The notes under the pieces were generated by a model. It did not search any database. It worked only from the letters and a program-made list of their open reading frames with translations, and was not told the DNA's origin. DNA of 64,000 nucleotides. Source: Spartobacteria bacterium. GTDB lineage: Bacteria; Verrucomicrobiota; Verrucomicrobiia; Chthoniobacterales; UBA10450. The position numbers were made by a program, and so were the translations under genes. Positions within the stretch are counted from its first letter, which is position 1. Each line of letters opens with the position of its first letter. The stretch is from contig PNAA01000041.1 of NCBI GenBank assembly GCA_003169975.1, positions 62,657 through 126,656 of the forward strand, read 5' to 3'. Below, one piece after another: positions 44,112-53,959 of this stretch.

Positions 44112-44791
44112 AGCGCGTCGTCGTGCTGCTCAGCGGCGGTCTCGACTCGGCCACCGTGCTCGCGCTTTGCCGCGCCGAAAACTATGCGGCCTACGCGCTT
44201 TCTTTTCGCTATGGCCAGCGCCACGAGCGCGAGATTGCGGCGGCCACGCGGATCGCGGAGTCGTTAGGCGCGACGGAGCATCGCATCGCCGAGATCGATC
44301 TGCGGCTGTTCGGCGGATCCGCCCTGACGGCTGACATGGAAGTGCCGAAAGCGCGCTCCGAAGAAGAAATGGCCGCGGGCGTTCCGATCACCTACGTGCC
44401 GGCCAGGAACACTATCTTCCTCTCCTACGCGTTGGCCTGGGCCGAAGTGCTCGGCGCGACGGATATTTTTCTTGGCGTGAACGCGGTCGATTACAGCGGC
44501 TATCCCGATTGCCGGCCGGAGTTTATTCGCGCGTTTGAACAGCTGGCAAATCTCGCTACTCGCGCCGGCGTCGAGGGCGCACGCTTCGAAATTCACGCCC
44601 CGCTTCTCGCCCTTTCTAAGGCACAGATCATTCAACGCGGATCGGAACTCGGCGTCGATTTTTCTCTCACTCATAGCTGTTACGATCCGACTCCGGAGGG
44701 TCGCGCGTGCGGCGCCTGCGATTCCTGCCAGCTCCGGCGGGAAGGCTTTCGCGAAGCAGGTCTCGAAGATCCGATCCGTTACGCCCGATGA
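44108..44791 (+). CDS. queC: 7-cyano-7-deazaguanine synthase
   Basis: Makes preQ0 from 7-carboxy-7-deazaguanine, ammonia and ATP. 227 aa. PP-loop [67 protein letters not shown], and the zinc cluster cysteines in [19 protein letters not shown] are complete. Start ATG 44108. Its stop overlaps the start of a small membrane protein (ATGA). queD and queE are not in this window. Confidence 0.96.
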   Translation: MKRVVVLLSGGLDSATVLALCRAENYAAYALSFRYGQRHEREIAAATRIAESLGATEHRIAEIDLRLFGGSALTADMEVPKARSEEEMAAGVPITYVPARNTIFLSYALAWAEVLGATDIFLGVNAVDYSGYPDCRPEFIRAFEQLANLATRAGVEGARFEIHAPLLALSKAQIIQRGSELGVDFSLTHSCYDPTPEGRACGACDSCQLRREGFREAGLEDPIRYAR

Positions 44792-44985
44792 GTTGGCGTT
44801 CAAAGCTCGGGATGTTCGTCCTTACGCGCCAGGAGCAGCGCGCGATTGCCTTCATCGTGCTCATGCTGGTGCTCGGGCTGGGAACAAAACATTATCGTCA
44901 CACCCACGCCGGCCCACCGAACGCGTCTAACAAAATGGAGAAAGCGCTGCCCACGCCGGCAATGACGCCGGCAAAACGGCCGTAA
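44788..44985 (+). CDS. Small single-span membrane protein, 65 aa
   Basis: ATG 44788 overlaps the queC stop (ATGA). [20 protein letters not shown] gives one membrane helix, followed by a short polar tail rich in Pro and Lys. The 'LTRQEQRAI' head resembles the N-terminus of membrane-anchored ComEA-type helix-hairpin-helix proteins I have seen in Verrucomicrobia, but no hairpin domain follows. It may be a truncated relative or an unrelated small protein. Confidence 0.5.
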   Translation: MSWRSKLGMFVLTRQEQRAIAFIVLMLVLGLGTKHYRHTHAGPPNASNKMEKALPTPAMTPAKRP

Positions 44986-44986
44986 C

Positions 44987-45092
44987 ACAGCCATCCTGGC
45001 TGTTCCGTCGCGCGAGCATCCTGCCGACGCAGCGCTTCTGGACAAATCGGCCAGGCAGGATGCCCGCCTCACGAGGCAGGCTGGAAGGCTGC
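44987..45092. repeat. Intergenic palindrome cluster
   Basis: ACAGCCATCCTGGCTGT (44987-45003) is a perfect hairpin. GCATCCTGCC (45016) pairs with GGCAGGATGC (45054-45063), and GGCAGGCTGGAAGGCTG follows. It lies between convergent genes, so it may be a bidirectional terminator or a dispersed repeat. Confidence 0.65.
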
Positions 45093-45093
45093 A

Positions 45094-46095
45094 TTACAAC
45101 CCCGGGATGCGGCCGTAGCCGACGAATCGTGGCTGGCGCTCAGAAGAGGTCGCGGTCTTCGAGCCCACCCTTTTGAAATCAAACACGCTGACCCCGAATT
45201 GTTTTTCGCCGTTGTAGGTGCGGCCATCGCTCGCGCCGACCATGATTGGTTTCCCCGATTTCTTCTCCTTCCCGAGATAAATCATGGTGTGCGTAACTGG
45301 AGGATCGCGCTCGACGTCGTAGGTGCCGGTCCAGAAAAGCAGATCGCCCGGCTTGAGTTCGTCAAGTTCGAAGGAATCGAGATCGCGACTCAGGACGGCG
45401 CGAAAGTTTCCGGCTTTGCGCACCCAGACATATTGTTCGCTCGCGTCCCGTGGCACGTCGGGCACGCCGTTTTCGCGCAAGACGTAGTAGATGAATCCGG
45501 AGCAATCCATCCCGCCGCCCGCGGGATCCGCGGAGCCGTAGATGTAGCCGAGGTTGCGCTTCGTTAGGTCGAGCGCGTCCCCGAGTAGTTTTTGCACAGC
45601 TGCAGGATTCTTGTCGTAGCCTTCGATCTCGTCCGGCGAGACCGCGGCGACCCGCTTCTCGGGGCTGGGTGATTCTTCGGGAGTTGGCGTGGGTGTTTCT
45701 CTCGGACTGGGCGAAGCGCTCGGGGACGGACTCGGCGAAGATTTTTTCCGTTTTGGTTTGGGCGTTTCCTCTTCTTCGGGAGTGGGCGTGGGAGAACTCT
45801 TGTGCTTGCGCTTCGCGGTCGATTTTGGAGATGCGCTGGGGGACGGCGACGGTGTCGGACTGCTCTTTTTGGTCACGCGCTTGTGCGGCCGATGGCTGGG
45901 CGTCGGTGTCGGGGTAGCGAAGAATTTCCTGACCTTTTCGCCTAACGAAGGTTCTTCCGCGCGCGCCCCTGACGTCGGCGCGAGGGAGAAGAGAGAAAGG
46001 AGGGCGATCGCTCCAACCGCCAACCGATTCGTTAGGCGGAGAATCGAGCGCCGATCGTCCCTTGTCATCCCAGGCGAAGTCGAGCGGTCCCGCAT
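45094..46095 (-). CDS. Secreted NlpC/P60 peptidoglycan hydrolase with Pro/Ser/Thr/Lys linker, 333 aa
   Basis: Signal sequence LAVGAIALLSLFSLAPTSGARA (from ATG 46095 or 46068), then about 110 residues of low-complexity linker (TPTPTP, SPTPSPSPSASP, KPKRKKSSPSPS), then an NlpC/P60 domain: LGYIYGSADPAGGGMDCSGF with the nucleophile Cys, YYVLRENGV, LKPGDLLFWTG and VTHTMIYLG with the catalytic His. Such endopeptidases cut the peptide stems of the cell wall. The linker may span the wall. It carries two exact 9-mer copies (45940, 46029) and one 8-mer. Confidence 0.9.
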   Translation of the reverse strand: MRDRSTSPGMTRDDRRSILRLTNRLAVGAIALLSLFSLAPTSGARAEEPSLGEKVRKFFATPTPTPSHRPHKRVTKKSSPTPSPSPSASPKSTAKRKHKSSPTPTPEEEETPKPKRKKSSPSPSPSASPSPRETPTPTPEESPSPEKRVAAVSPDEIEGYDKNPAAVQKLLGDALDLTKRNLGYIYGSADPAGGGMDCSGFIYYVLRENGVPDVPRDASEQYVWVRKAGNFRAVLSRDLDSFELDELKPGDLLFWTGTYDVERDPPVTHTMIYLGKEKKSGKPIMVGASDGRTYNGEKQFGVSVFDFKRVGSKTATSSERQPRFVGYGRIPGL

Positions 46096-46157
46096 CCAGA
46101 AAGATCGATCCCGACACGGCCGGCGGATGCGTTCCTCGCAGGCGCGCGGTGCCTGGC

Positions 46158-47501
46158 CTACGGGCCGCCCGCCCCCACCTCCTGCAGGATCGCCTTGTTC
46201 ATCTTGATCCCTGCCTCCAGGTTTTCGAGCGGGAAGTTTTCGTTAGGCGAATGCGCCCGGCAATTGGGCAAGGCGAGCCCGAGAAGCAACGTCTCCACCC
46301 CGAGAATGTCGCGAAACTGCGAAACGATCGGAATGCTGCCGCCTTCGCGAATGAGCGCGACTTCCGCCTTGAAGGCCTCCTTCAGCGCGTGCTGCGCGGC
46401 CCGGCCGAAGGTCGAATGCGGGTCGGTCAAATACCAGGGGCCGCTGTGCCCATCGGTGATCTCCATTGTTACTCCCGGCGGCCGATGTTTTTCCAAATGT
46501 TTGCGCGCCAATTTCAAAATCGCGTCGCCGTCTTGGTTGGGCACGAGACGGAAAGTCAGCTTGGCCATCGCGTGGCTCGCGATCACCGTCTTCGTTCCCT
46601 TCCCCTGGTAGCCGCCGCCGATGCCGTTGATCTCCGCCGTCGGTCGCGCCCAGAGACGCTCCAGCGTGCTGAAGCCTTTCTCGCCGAAGAGCGCCGGCGC
46701 GCCGGTCTCAGCGAGAATCTCCTTGTCGCCATCGATCGGGAGCTTGCGCCAGGCCTCTCGCTCCCATTCTTCGAGCGGTTTCACGTCGTCATAGAAGCCA
46801 TCGATCGCGACGCGGCCGTTTTCGTCGTGCAAGGTGGCGAGGAGTCGCGCCAGCGCGGTGACCGAATTGGCCACTGCACCGCCGAAAACTCCCGAGTGCA
46901 AATCCATCTTCGCGCCCGTCACTTTCACTTCGCACGCCGTCACGCCGCGCAGTCCGTAGCTCAGCGTCGGAACGCCGCGCGCGATCATGCCCGTGTCGGA
47001 AACAATCGCCACGTCGCACTTCAGCGCGGCGCGATGTTCCTTCAAGAAACCGGGAAGATTGTTGCTCCCGATCTCTTCTTCGCCCTCGATGATCAGGTGC
47101 AGGTTGACGGGGAGGTCGCCGTGTTCGGCCATCACTTCCTGGATGCCAAGAATGTGGGCGAGAATCTGGCCCTTGTTGTCCGTCGCGCCCCGCGCATAAA
47201 CGTAGCCGTTTTTCAAAACGGGCTCGAACGGCGGCGAATCCCAGAGCTCGAGTGGATCGGGCGGTTGCACGTCGTAGTGCCCGTAAAGCATGACCGTTTT
47301 GCGGCCCGGTTGATGTTTGTTTTTCGCCCAGACCACCGGATGACCCGGGGTGGAAACGCGCTGCGCCTCAAGGCCGATGCCGTTCAGTTTCTCGACCAGC
47401 CAATGGGCGCATTCGCCGAGCTTTTCGGAATAGGCATCATCAGTCGAGATGCTCGGAAATCGCAGGAAAGTGTAAAAATCTTGAAGATGAGAATCGCGCA
47501 T
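46158..47501 (-). CDS. M20/M25/M40 family dipeptidase, 447 aa
   Basis: A cytoplasmic two-zinc peptidase. VMLYGHYDVQPPDPLELW with the His and Asp ligands, YVYARGATDNKGQILAH (bridging Asp), LIIEGEEEIGSNNL with the catalytic Glu and zinc Glu, and the C-terminal CRAHSPNENF with the last His are in place, and a dimerisation domain sits between. Typical for the CNDP-like dipeptidase group, likely with broad dipeptide substrates. The ATG at 47501 (MRDSHLQDFYTFL) is the natural start; a longer frame is unconserved. It is divergent from the APC permease. Confidence 0.92.
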   Translation of the reverse strand: MRDSHLQDFYTFLRFPSISTDDAYSEKLGECAHWLVEKLNGIGLEAQRVSTPGHPVVWAKNKHQPGRKTVMLYGHYDVQPPDPLELWDSPPFEPVLKNGYVYARGATDNKGQILAHILGIQEVMAEHGDLPVNLHLIIEGEEEIGSNNLPGFLKEHRAALKCDVAIVSDTGMIARGVPTLSYGLRGVTACEVKVTGAKMDLHSGVFGGAVANSVTALARLLATLHDENGRVAIDGFYDDVKPLEEWEREAWRKLPIDGDKEILAETGAPALFGEKGFSTLERLWARPTAEINGIGGGYQGKGTKTVIASHAMAKLTFRLVPNQDGDAILKLARKHLEKHRPPGVTMEITDGHSGPWYLTDPHSTFGRAAQHALKEAFKAEVALIREGGSIPIVSQFRDILGVETLLLGLALPNCRAHSPNENFPLENLEAGIKMNKAILQEVGAGGP

Positions 47502-47578
47502 GACGAAAAGTAGAACAGCTTCGCGAGACGACAACTAACGACTTGCCGGAGGGACGCGGCTCGCGCAGCCTGCGGCGC

Positions 47579-48892
47579 ATGAATGCGCCCGTCGAGCCCG
47601 GGGTGGAAAAGCAATTGATCCGCGCGCTCGGTGTCCCGAGCCTGGCGGCGAACATCGTGAACTCCACGGTGGGCGCGGGAATCTTCGCTCTGCCGGCGCT
47701 GATCGCAGCGCAGCTCGGCACAGCCGCGCCGCTCGCCTTTTTCGTCTGTGCATTGGCGATGGTCATCTTCGTCACTTCTTTCGCCCTCGCCGGAAGCCGC
47801 GTCTCCCTCACCGGCGGCATGTATGCCTACGTGGAGACCGCGTTTGGCCGCTTCGGCGGATTTATCGCCGGGGTGCTTTATTTCCTCACCGCGATCCTTG
47901 CGACCTCCGGCATCGTTAGTCTGCTCGCCGACACGATCGGCGCAATGTCTCCGCTCTTCGCCAACAGGCCCGCCCACTTTCTGGTCGTCCTCTCCGTCCT
48001 GGGATCGCTCGCCTGGATTAATATTCGCGGCGTGCAATCGGGCGCCCGCGCGGTCTGGATCGTGACGATCGTGAAGTTGATTCCGCTGTTTATCTTTGTC
48101 GGCGCGGGAATCTTTTTCGTTAGGCGAGCCGATGTTTTGACCATGTCTTGGCCGGGTGCTTCCGCCTTGGGACGCAGTGTGCTGATTCTGCTCTTTGCTT
48201 TCGTCGGGATTGAAGTCGCACTCATTCCGAGTGGCGAGGTGAAAAATCCGACCCGCACGGTCCCGCGCGCAATCTACCTCGCGCTCGGAGTCACGACCGT
48301 GCTTTACCTGCTGATCCAATTGGTCGCGCAGGGAATCCTGGGAGGCAGCCTTGGGAAGTTCTCCGCCGCGCCCCTCGCGGAAGCAGCCGCGCGGTTTCTC
48401 GGTGGCCCAGGGCGCAGCTTGCTGCTCACGGGCGCGAGCATTTCGGCTTTTGGTTTCATCACCAGCGATATCCTCAGTTCGCCAAGGATTCTCTTCGCCT
48501 TTGGACGCGATCGTTTTCTTCCGCAGGCTTTCGCGCATGTCCATCGGCGTTTCCATACCCCGGATGTCGCGATCATCGCCTATTGCACAGTCTGCGCGGT
48601 CCTCTCCCTCATCTCCTCGTTTCAGAAGCTTGCCGTTCTTTCGAATGTCGCCGTGCTAGCGCTCTATTTCCTCAGCTGCGGTGCGGCCGTTCAGTTGGTC
48701 CGACGCGATGTCCGGGCCGATGGGCCGCCGTTCGACTTTCGGGGCGCGTGGATGGTGCCATGCGTTGGAGCCGCGATTAGCCTTTTAATTCTGGCCCAGG
48801 CGAAGCGACAGGAACTGGCACTTACCGCCGCGGTGCTGGTGGTGGCGTCAGCGATTTTTTTCCTCCAAAGCAAGTTGCAGCCCAAGAGTTAA
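47579..48892 (+). CDS. APC-superfamily amino-acid/polyamine permease, 437 aa
   Basis: About twelve membrane helices. The signature SLAANIVNSTVGAGIFALPAL (helix 1 with the GxG substrate motif) and LLFAFVGIEVALIPSGEVKNPTRTVPRAI (helix 6 region) place it in the APC family of amino acid antiporters and importers. The substrate is not evident. It starts at ATG 47579, 77 bp from the divergent peptidase gene, so a peptidase-permease relation (peptide use, then amino acid movement) is possible. One TCGTTAGGC (48117) lies in frame as Phe-Val-Arg. Confidence 0.93.
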   Translation: MNAPVEPGVEKQLIRALGVPSLAANIVNSTVGAGIFALPALIAAQLGTAAPLAFFVCALAMVIFVTSFALAGSRVSLTGGMYAYVETAFGRFGGFIAGVLYFLTAILATSGIVSLLADTIGAMSPLFANRPAHFLVVLSVLGSLAWINIRGVQSGARAVWIVTIVKLIPLFIFVGAGIFFVRRADVLTMSWPGASALGRSVLILLFAFVGIEVALIPSGEVKNPTRTVPRAIYLALGVTTVLYLLIQLVAQGILGGSLGKFSAAPLAEAAARFLGGPGRSLLLTGASISAFGFITSDILSSPRILFAFGRDRFLPQAFAHVHRRFHTPDVAIIAYCTVCAVLSLISSFQKLAVLSNVAVLALYFLSCGAAVQLVRRDVRADGPPFDFRGAWMVPCVGAAISLLILAQAKRQELALTAAVLVVASAIFFLQSKLQPKS

Positions 48893-49007
48893 TCGAAGTC
48901 AGGCCACCATATCTTGTGCCCGGCCAGACCGCGCCCCCAAGATAGCGTTTATTTTCCTTGTCACCGTCGGGAGCGGGTAGTATTGCACGTCGTAGTTTTC
49001 CTACCGC

Positions 49008-52000
49008 ATGCATCTTCAATCGCTCGAGCTTTTTGGGTTCAAATCCTTTGCCGATAAGACCGTTTTCAATTTTCACGAGGGCGTCACCGCTGTCGTCGGG
49101 CCTAACGGGTGCGGCAAATCGAACGTCCTCGACGCCGTCCGCTGGGTCCTCGGCGAACAATCGGCCAAGGCCTTGCGCGGCGGCGAAATGGCCGACGTGA
49201 TTTTCAATGGCACCGATTCGCGTAAACCGGTCGGTTACGCGGAAGTTTCCCTAACGTTCACCGACTGCGCCACCGAGCTCGGCGTCGATTGGCACGACGT
49301 GCGCGTCACGCGCCGGGTTTATCGCGACGGAATATCGGAATACCTGCTCAACAAAACAGTCTGCCGACTGAAGGATATCCAGAGTCTTTTTGCCGACACC
49401 GGCGTGGGGCGCAGCGCCTACTCGATCATGGAGCAGGGCCGGATCGATCAAATCCTCAGCTCGCGTCCGGAAGATCGGCGCGCGGTGTTTGAAGAAGCCG
49501 CCGGGATCACCAAATACAAAGGGCAAAAGCGTGAGGCGCTGCGCAAGCTCGAGGCGACGGAGGCAAATCTGCTCCGGCTCGGCGACATCATTAAGGAGGT
49601 CAAACGGCAGATCGGTTCGCTCCAACGACAGGCGGGAAAAGCCCGGCGTTACCAGGCGCTGATGGCCGATCTCCAGGTGCTCGATACGCATCATTCCCGC
49701 CGGCAGCTGGATTCGCTCGAGGCCGAACTGGAGCGCTCGCGCGAAGCGACGGGGCGCTTCGAGGAACAGCAACGCACGACCGAGCGCGCGATCGAGGAAC
49801 ACGAAAATGAAGTCGCGGCGCAACGCGGCAAGCTGGAGGAAGTCGATGCGCGGATCAACGAAGCGCGGGCGGCGGTGCAGGGTCTGCAAAACCAGATCGC
49901 GTCGCAGCGCAACCGGATCGACTTCAATCGCGAACGGGCGCAGGAATTGAGCGCGTTGATCGAGCGCTACGAAATCGATGTGCAAACCGCCGAAACCAAG
50001 CGGGCGCAGCAGGAGACGGAAATCCATGACACCGACTTGCTCCTCTCCGAAACCGAACGCCTGCTCGCCGCGAAGCAAACCGAGCTGGAGCAGCTGACCG
50101 AGCGCGCGGCCGAGGTGCGACGGGAAAGAGAAGAACGCGAGCGCGAACTGCAAACTCTCGAGCTGGCGATCTCGAAGGCGGAAAACCGGCTGGCCGATCT
50201 CGAAACGGAAATCTCGGGAACGGTTGCCCGGCAAGCGGCCACCGAGCCGCGTCTCGCGGAGCTGGCGGCATCGTTAGGCGAATTCACCGGCGCGCGCGAT
50301 CTCGTCGCGACGCAACTCGCCGCCACCCGGGCCAGGGCGGATGAGCAACAAGAGGCACTCCAGGATCTGGCGGCGCAAATTCCCGCCGCGGAAGAGGAAC
50401 TCGGCCGGCAGCAACAGCGGCTGGGCGAGGCGGAGGCGGCGCTCACGACGAGCGACCGCGCGCGCGCGGAACGGCAATCGCGTCTCGAGATCCTCCAGCA
50501 GCTCAATGCCGAGGGCGAAGGCCTGACCGAAGGTTCCCAGGCGGTGCTGCGCGGGCTCGACGACCCGGCCCGCATCCTGCCGGCGTTGAGCGGGGCCCTC
50601 GCCTCGCTCATCGAGGTCGAGGAAAAATTCATCCCCGCAGTCGAAGCGGCCCTCGGGCGCAACCTGCACGCCATCGTCCTGCAAAACGGCGCGCTCGCGA
50701 CCGAGATCATCGCCACCGTTACGGCCCGGAATTTCGGGCAAACGGCGCTCATCGCCCCCGAGCTGAGCGTGGGCGCGCCGGCCGCCGCCCGCAAGCTGCC
50801 CCCGGGCGCGCTCGCCTGGGCGACGGAAAAAGTTCACGCTCCGGCCAACCTCGAACCTCTCGTTAGGCACTTGTTAGGCGAAGTCGCGCTCGTGGCCGAT
50901 CTCGAGCAGGCGCAAAAGCTGAAAAAGGAATTCCCGGCCCTCGCCTTCGCCACCCTCGCCGGCGAGCTCGTTTCCGCCAAAGGCGTCATTTTCGGCGGAC
51001 GCGTCGCAGGAGAAAACAGCTCGCTCTTTGCGCGCAAGGCGCAGATCGCCGGCCTCTCCGCGGACCATCGCGCGCTGCTTGACGAACAGCAAAATCTCCG
51101 CGCGCAACACGACGAAATTCAGCGTGAGCTCGACGCCGCGGCCGAGCGCCTGGATGAAATCCGCGAACAGGACCAAGCCGCGCGCGCTGATCATTCCGCA
51201 ACCGCGCTGCAAGTCAGCGCGCTCGAGCGCGAGTGGCACGAAGCCAGCCGCAAAGTGGACGCGCTCGGCTGGGAAAAGACGACGCTCAATCAGCAACTAA
51301 CCAGTGCCAGCGAGCGGGTCGCGCAATTGGAAAGCGAAGCGGCCGGTCAGCGGGAATTCCTCGTGGCAGGACGCGAACGCCAGGTGGCGCTGCAAACCGC
51401 CGCCGAGGCGGCACGGTTGCGCGACGAGCAACTGGTCGAGCAGCTGAGTGAATTGCGGCTCGCGGCCGCAACCGAGCGCCAGCGGCACGAAGGACTGCGC
51501 AGCCAGCGCCAGCCGATGACTGTCCGCCAGACCGAGCTCGCCGAGTTGATCGCGACGCGGCGCGCGGACATCGCAAACTATCAGGCGCGGCGCGAGCAGC
51601 AGAGTACCGAGACCGCCGCCGCCGAGCGTGGAATCGATGAAAACAGCGCGCAACTTTCAGGCGCCGAAGCCGCGGTGGCGGAAATCGCCGAGACGCGCGC
51701 GGCGCGCCTCGCGGAGGTGAATACGCTGGAGACCGATCTGCGGGCGCGCCGGAAAGGGCTCAGCGATCTGCACGACGCGCGCGGCAAGGAAGAGGTCCGC
51801 CAGACGCAGATGCAGCTCAAGGTCGAAAGCATCGCCGAGCACGTCATGCGGCGTTACCAGGTCGACCTGCGCGAGCTTGCGCCCGACAGCTATGCTTTCA
51901 CGAAAACGTTCCGTGCGCAGCTCAAGCAGCGTGGAAAATCCGAACCGGACGACGCGGAAGCCTTTGACGAAGCGCCGCTGCGCGAAATCATCGAGCAGCT

Positions 52001-52721
52001 CACCCGCCAGCTCGACGCGATGGGGCCGGTGAACCTCGATGCGGTGCATGAATACGATGAGCTGGAGGAGCGCCATGTCTTCCTCGAAACGCAAAACAAC
52101 GATCTCACCGCCGCGCGCCGCGAACTGCTCGATGTCATCACGCGCATCAACCAGACGACCGAGAAACTCTTTGCCGAAACTTTCGCCCAGGTGCGAATCA
52201 ACTTCCGCGAAATGTTTGCCGAGCTCTTCGGCGGCGGCCGCGCGGACCTGACGCTGCTCGACGAGAACGACGCGCTCAACTGCGGCATCGACATCATCGC
52301 CAAGCCGCCGGGCAAACAATTGCAAAGCGTCTCGCTCCTCTCTGGCGGCGAGCGCACCATGACCGCGGTCGCGCTCCTCTTCGCCATCTATATGGTACGT
52401 CCGTGTCCCTTCTGCATCCTCGACGAAATGGATGCGCCGCTCGATGAGTCGAACATCAATCGCTTCATCCGCGTGCTCGAGCGGTTCGTCACCCAAAGCC
52501 AGTTCATCATCATCACCCACAACAAGCGTACGATCGCGAAGGCCGACATTCTTTACGGCGTGACGATGGAAGAACGCGGGATCAGCAAACTGGTGGGCAT
52601 GCGGCTGACGGAGGAAAAATCGGAGGGAGAAACGCGGCCCGCTCGCGCCGAGGCGCCCACCGAGCAGCGGGCCCTCGAACTCGACGACGCGCCGCCGGAG
52701 AACGTCGCGCTCACTCGTTAG
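49008..52721 (+). CDS. smc: Chromosome segregation ATPase SMC, 1,237 aa
   Basis: Full-length SMC: N-terminal Walker A VVGPNGCGKSNVLDAVRWVL, the Q-loop region SYSIMEQGRIDQIL, two long coiled coils, a hinge around residues 515-680 (GLDDPARILPALSGALASLI, ARNFGQTALIAPEL), and the C-terminal signature LLSGGERTMTAVALL plus Walker B CILDEMDAPLDE. It condenses and segregates DNA with ScpA and ScpB, which are not in this window. Start ATG 49008. It contains two exact 9-mer copies (50271, 50860), and its stop TAG is in a third (52715). The Walker A codons for GPNG also give a near-match CCTAACGG. Confidence 0.97.
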   Translation: MHLQSLELFGFKSFADKTVFNFHEGVTAVVGPNGCGKSNVLDAVRWVLGEQSAKALRGGEMADVIFNGTDSRKPVGYAEVSLTFTDCATELGVDWHDVRVTRRVYRDGISEYLLNKTVCRLKDIQSLFADTGVGRSAYSIMEQGRIDQILSSRPEDRRAVFEEAAGITKYKGQKREALRKLEATEANLLRLGDIIKEVKRQIGSLQRQAGKARRYQALMADLQVLDTHHSRRQLDSLEAELERSREATGRFEEQQRTTERAIEEHENEVAAQRGKLEEVDARINEARAAVQGLQNQIASQRNRIDFNRERAQELSALIERYEIDVQTAETKRAQQETEIHDTDLLLSETERLLAAKQTELEQLTERAAEVRREREERERELQTLELAISKAENRLADLETEISGTVARQAATEPRLAELAASLGEFTGARDLVATQLAATRARADEQQEALQDLAAQIPAAEEELGRQQQRLGEAEAALTTSDRARAERQSRLEILQQLNAEGEGLTEGSQAVLRGLDDPARILPALSGALASLIEVEEKFIPAVEAALGRNLHAIVLQNGALATEIIATVTARNFGQTALIAPELSVGAPAAARKLPPGALAWATEKVHAPANLEPLVRHLLGEVALVADLEQAQKLKKEFPALAFATLAGELVSAKGVIFGGRVAGENSSLFARKAQIAGLSADHRALLDEQQNLRAQHDEIQRELDAAAERLDEIREQDQAARADHSATALQVSALEREWHEASRKVDALGWEKTTLNQQLTSASERVAQLESEAAGQREFLVAGRERQVALQTAAEAARLRDEQLVEQLSELRLAAATERQRHEGLRSQRQPMTVRQTELAELIATRRADIANYQARREQQSTETAAAERGIDENSAQLSGAEAAVAEIAETRAARLAEVNTLETDLRARRKGLSDLHDARGKEEVRQTQMQLKVESIAEHVMRRYQVDLRELAPDSYAFTKTFRAQLKQRGKSEPDDAEAFDEAPLREIIEQLTRQLDAMGPVNLDAVHEYDELEERHVFLETQNNDLTAARRELLDVITRINQTTEKLFAETFAQVRINFREMFAELFGGGRADLTLLDENDALNCGIDIIAKPPGKQLQSVSLLSGGERTMTAVALLFAIYMVRPCPFCILDEMDAPLDESNINRFIRVLERFVTQSQFIIITHNKRTIAKADILYGVTMEERGISKLVGMRLTEEKSEGETRPARAEAPTEQRALELDDAPPENVALTR

Positions 52722-52819
52722 GCGAAATTTGCGTCTCGTCCGGCAGGACCGGCTTTTTCCAGACGGTGGCGCAAATAGAGGTTCGACGGTATGATCTGGC
52801 CCTCGTTAGGCCAGCATCC

Positions 52820-53959
52820 ATGAAGAAACTTTTTCTCTTTCCGCCCCTCCTCCTGCTGGGGTTCGTTCCCGGGACGCAGGCCTATGGTCCGGACGGTCAC
52901 AAGATCATCGGCGCGATTGCCGACCAGAAACTGGCCAACACGCCGACCGGCGCGCGGGTTTCCCAACTCCTCGACGGCTACACCCTGGAAGAAGCGGCGC
53001 TCATGGCGGACACGATCAAGCAATGGGACAAGCCGGGGATTGATGATCCCAAGGTGCAAAGATACTTTTCCTCGCATCCGAAAATCGCGGAGCAGTTGCG
53101 CGCCTTCTGGCAAGCGAACCCGCCCAGGAGCGACGAAAAGTCGGCGGTCCCCTCGCATCACTGGTTTCACTACACCGACGTGCCACTGGTCGATGACGAA
53201 AAATATGCCGATGGAAAAACAGGCCGCGGCCAGTGGGACATCGTTCACATGATGCGCTATTGCATCGAAGTCCTGCAGGGAAAAAAGCCGGAGGAAAACG
53301 CGCGCAAAATCACAAAACCGATCGCGCTCATTCTGCTCGCCCATTTCGTCGGCGACATCCATCAGCCGCTGCACGTCGGCGCGCAGTATTTCGATGCGAA
53401 GGGGAATCCGGCGAACCCCGACCGGGTGAGCGGGATTTTCCCCGACGAGGGCGGCAATTCGCTCCAGCTCAAACTCGCCAACGCCGCGCCCCGGAAACGG
53501 GATCTGAAGTTCCACGGTTATTGGGACGCGGACGCGGTTCTGGCCAATCTCCCGCAGTTTCCTGACACCATGCCGAAAGAAGAGCGGCAGATGAAAATGG
53601 ACGCGGCTGAAAAGGCCCTAACGACTGATCTGGCAAAAGAGGAGCCGAAAAACTGGCAGCTGCCGCCGAGTGTGCCGGTGGCTGATTATCCGGAGGCGTG
53701 GGCGAATGAAATCCTGCCGCTGGCCCGCGAGGCGCATGCCCGGCTGCACTACCGAGACGTGAAGCCGACACTGGACCAGGAAAAAATGGTCGCAGCCGGC
53801 GAGATCGTGGAGCAGCCGGGCCCAGGCACGATTCCCTACCGCAAATGGTCAGCCGGCGTCGTGCGGGAAGAGTTGCACAAGGCCGGCTGGCGCCTCGCCG
53901 ATTTGCTGCAGCGCGCGCTTGACCCCGGGTCACCGACCCCGGCGAAAGCGGCGCCCTAA
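52820..53959 (+). CDS. Secreted S1/P1-family nuclease, 379 aa
   Basis: A signal peptide (KKLFLFPPLLLLGFVPGTQA) is followed by YGPDGHKIIGAIAD. The family normally has Trp at the mature N-terminus, where the amino group and carbonyl bind zinc; here it is Tyr. Other zinc ligands appear present: HHWFHYTDVPL, and HFVGDIHQPLHVG with the His-Asp-His set. Expected activity is 3'-nucleotidase and single-strand nuclease at the periplasm or outside. Start ATG 52820, nine bases after a TCGTTAGGC motif. Its stop TAA and the stop of the convergent protease gene share one CCTAACGA. Confidence 0.9.
   Translation: MKKLFLFPPLLLLGFVPGTQAYGPDGHKIIGAIADQKLANTPTGARVSQLLDGYTLEEAALMADTIKQWDKPGIDDPKVQRYFSSHPKIAEQLRAFWQANPPRSDEKSAVPSHHWFHYTDVPLVDDEKYADGKTGRGQWDIVHMMRYCIEVLQGKKPEENARKITKPIALILLAHFVGDIHQPLHVGAQYFDAKGNPANPDRVSGIFPDEGGNSLQLKLANAAPRKRDLKFHGYWDADAVLANLPQFPDTMPKEERQMKMDAAEKALTTDLAKEEPKNWQLPPSVPVADYPEAWANEILPLAREAHARLHYRDVKPTLDQEKMVAAGEIVEQPGPGTIPYRKWSAGVVREELHKAGWRLADLLQRALDPGSPTPAKAAP

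Noticed and set aside
45660-45960. Tandem Ser/Pro/Thr codon repeats in the NlpC/P60 gene as a separate repeat element
   Set aside because: They are in frame and form the expected flexible linker of a secreted hydrolase.
49095-49110. CCTAACGG in smc as another motif copy
   Set aside because: It is forced by the Walker A residues GPNG and does not match the 9-mer exactly, so it was not counted.
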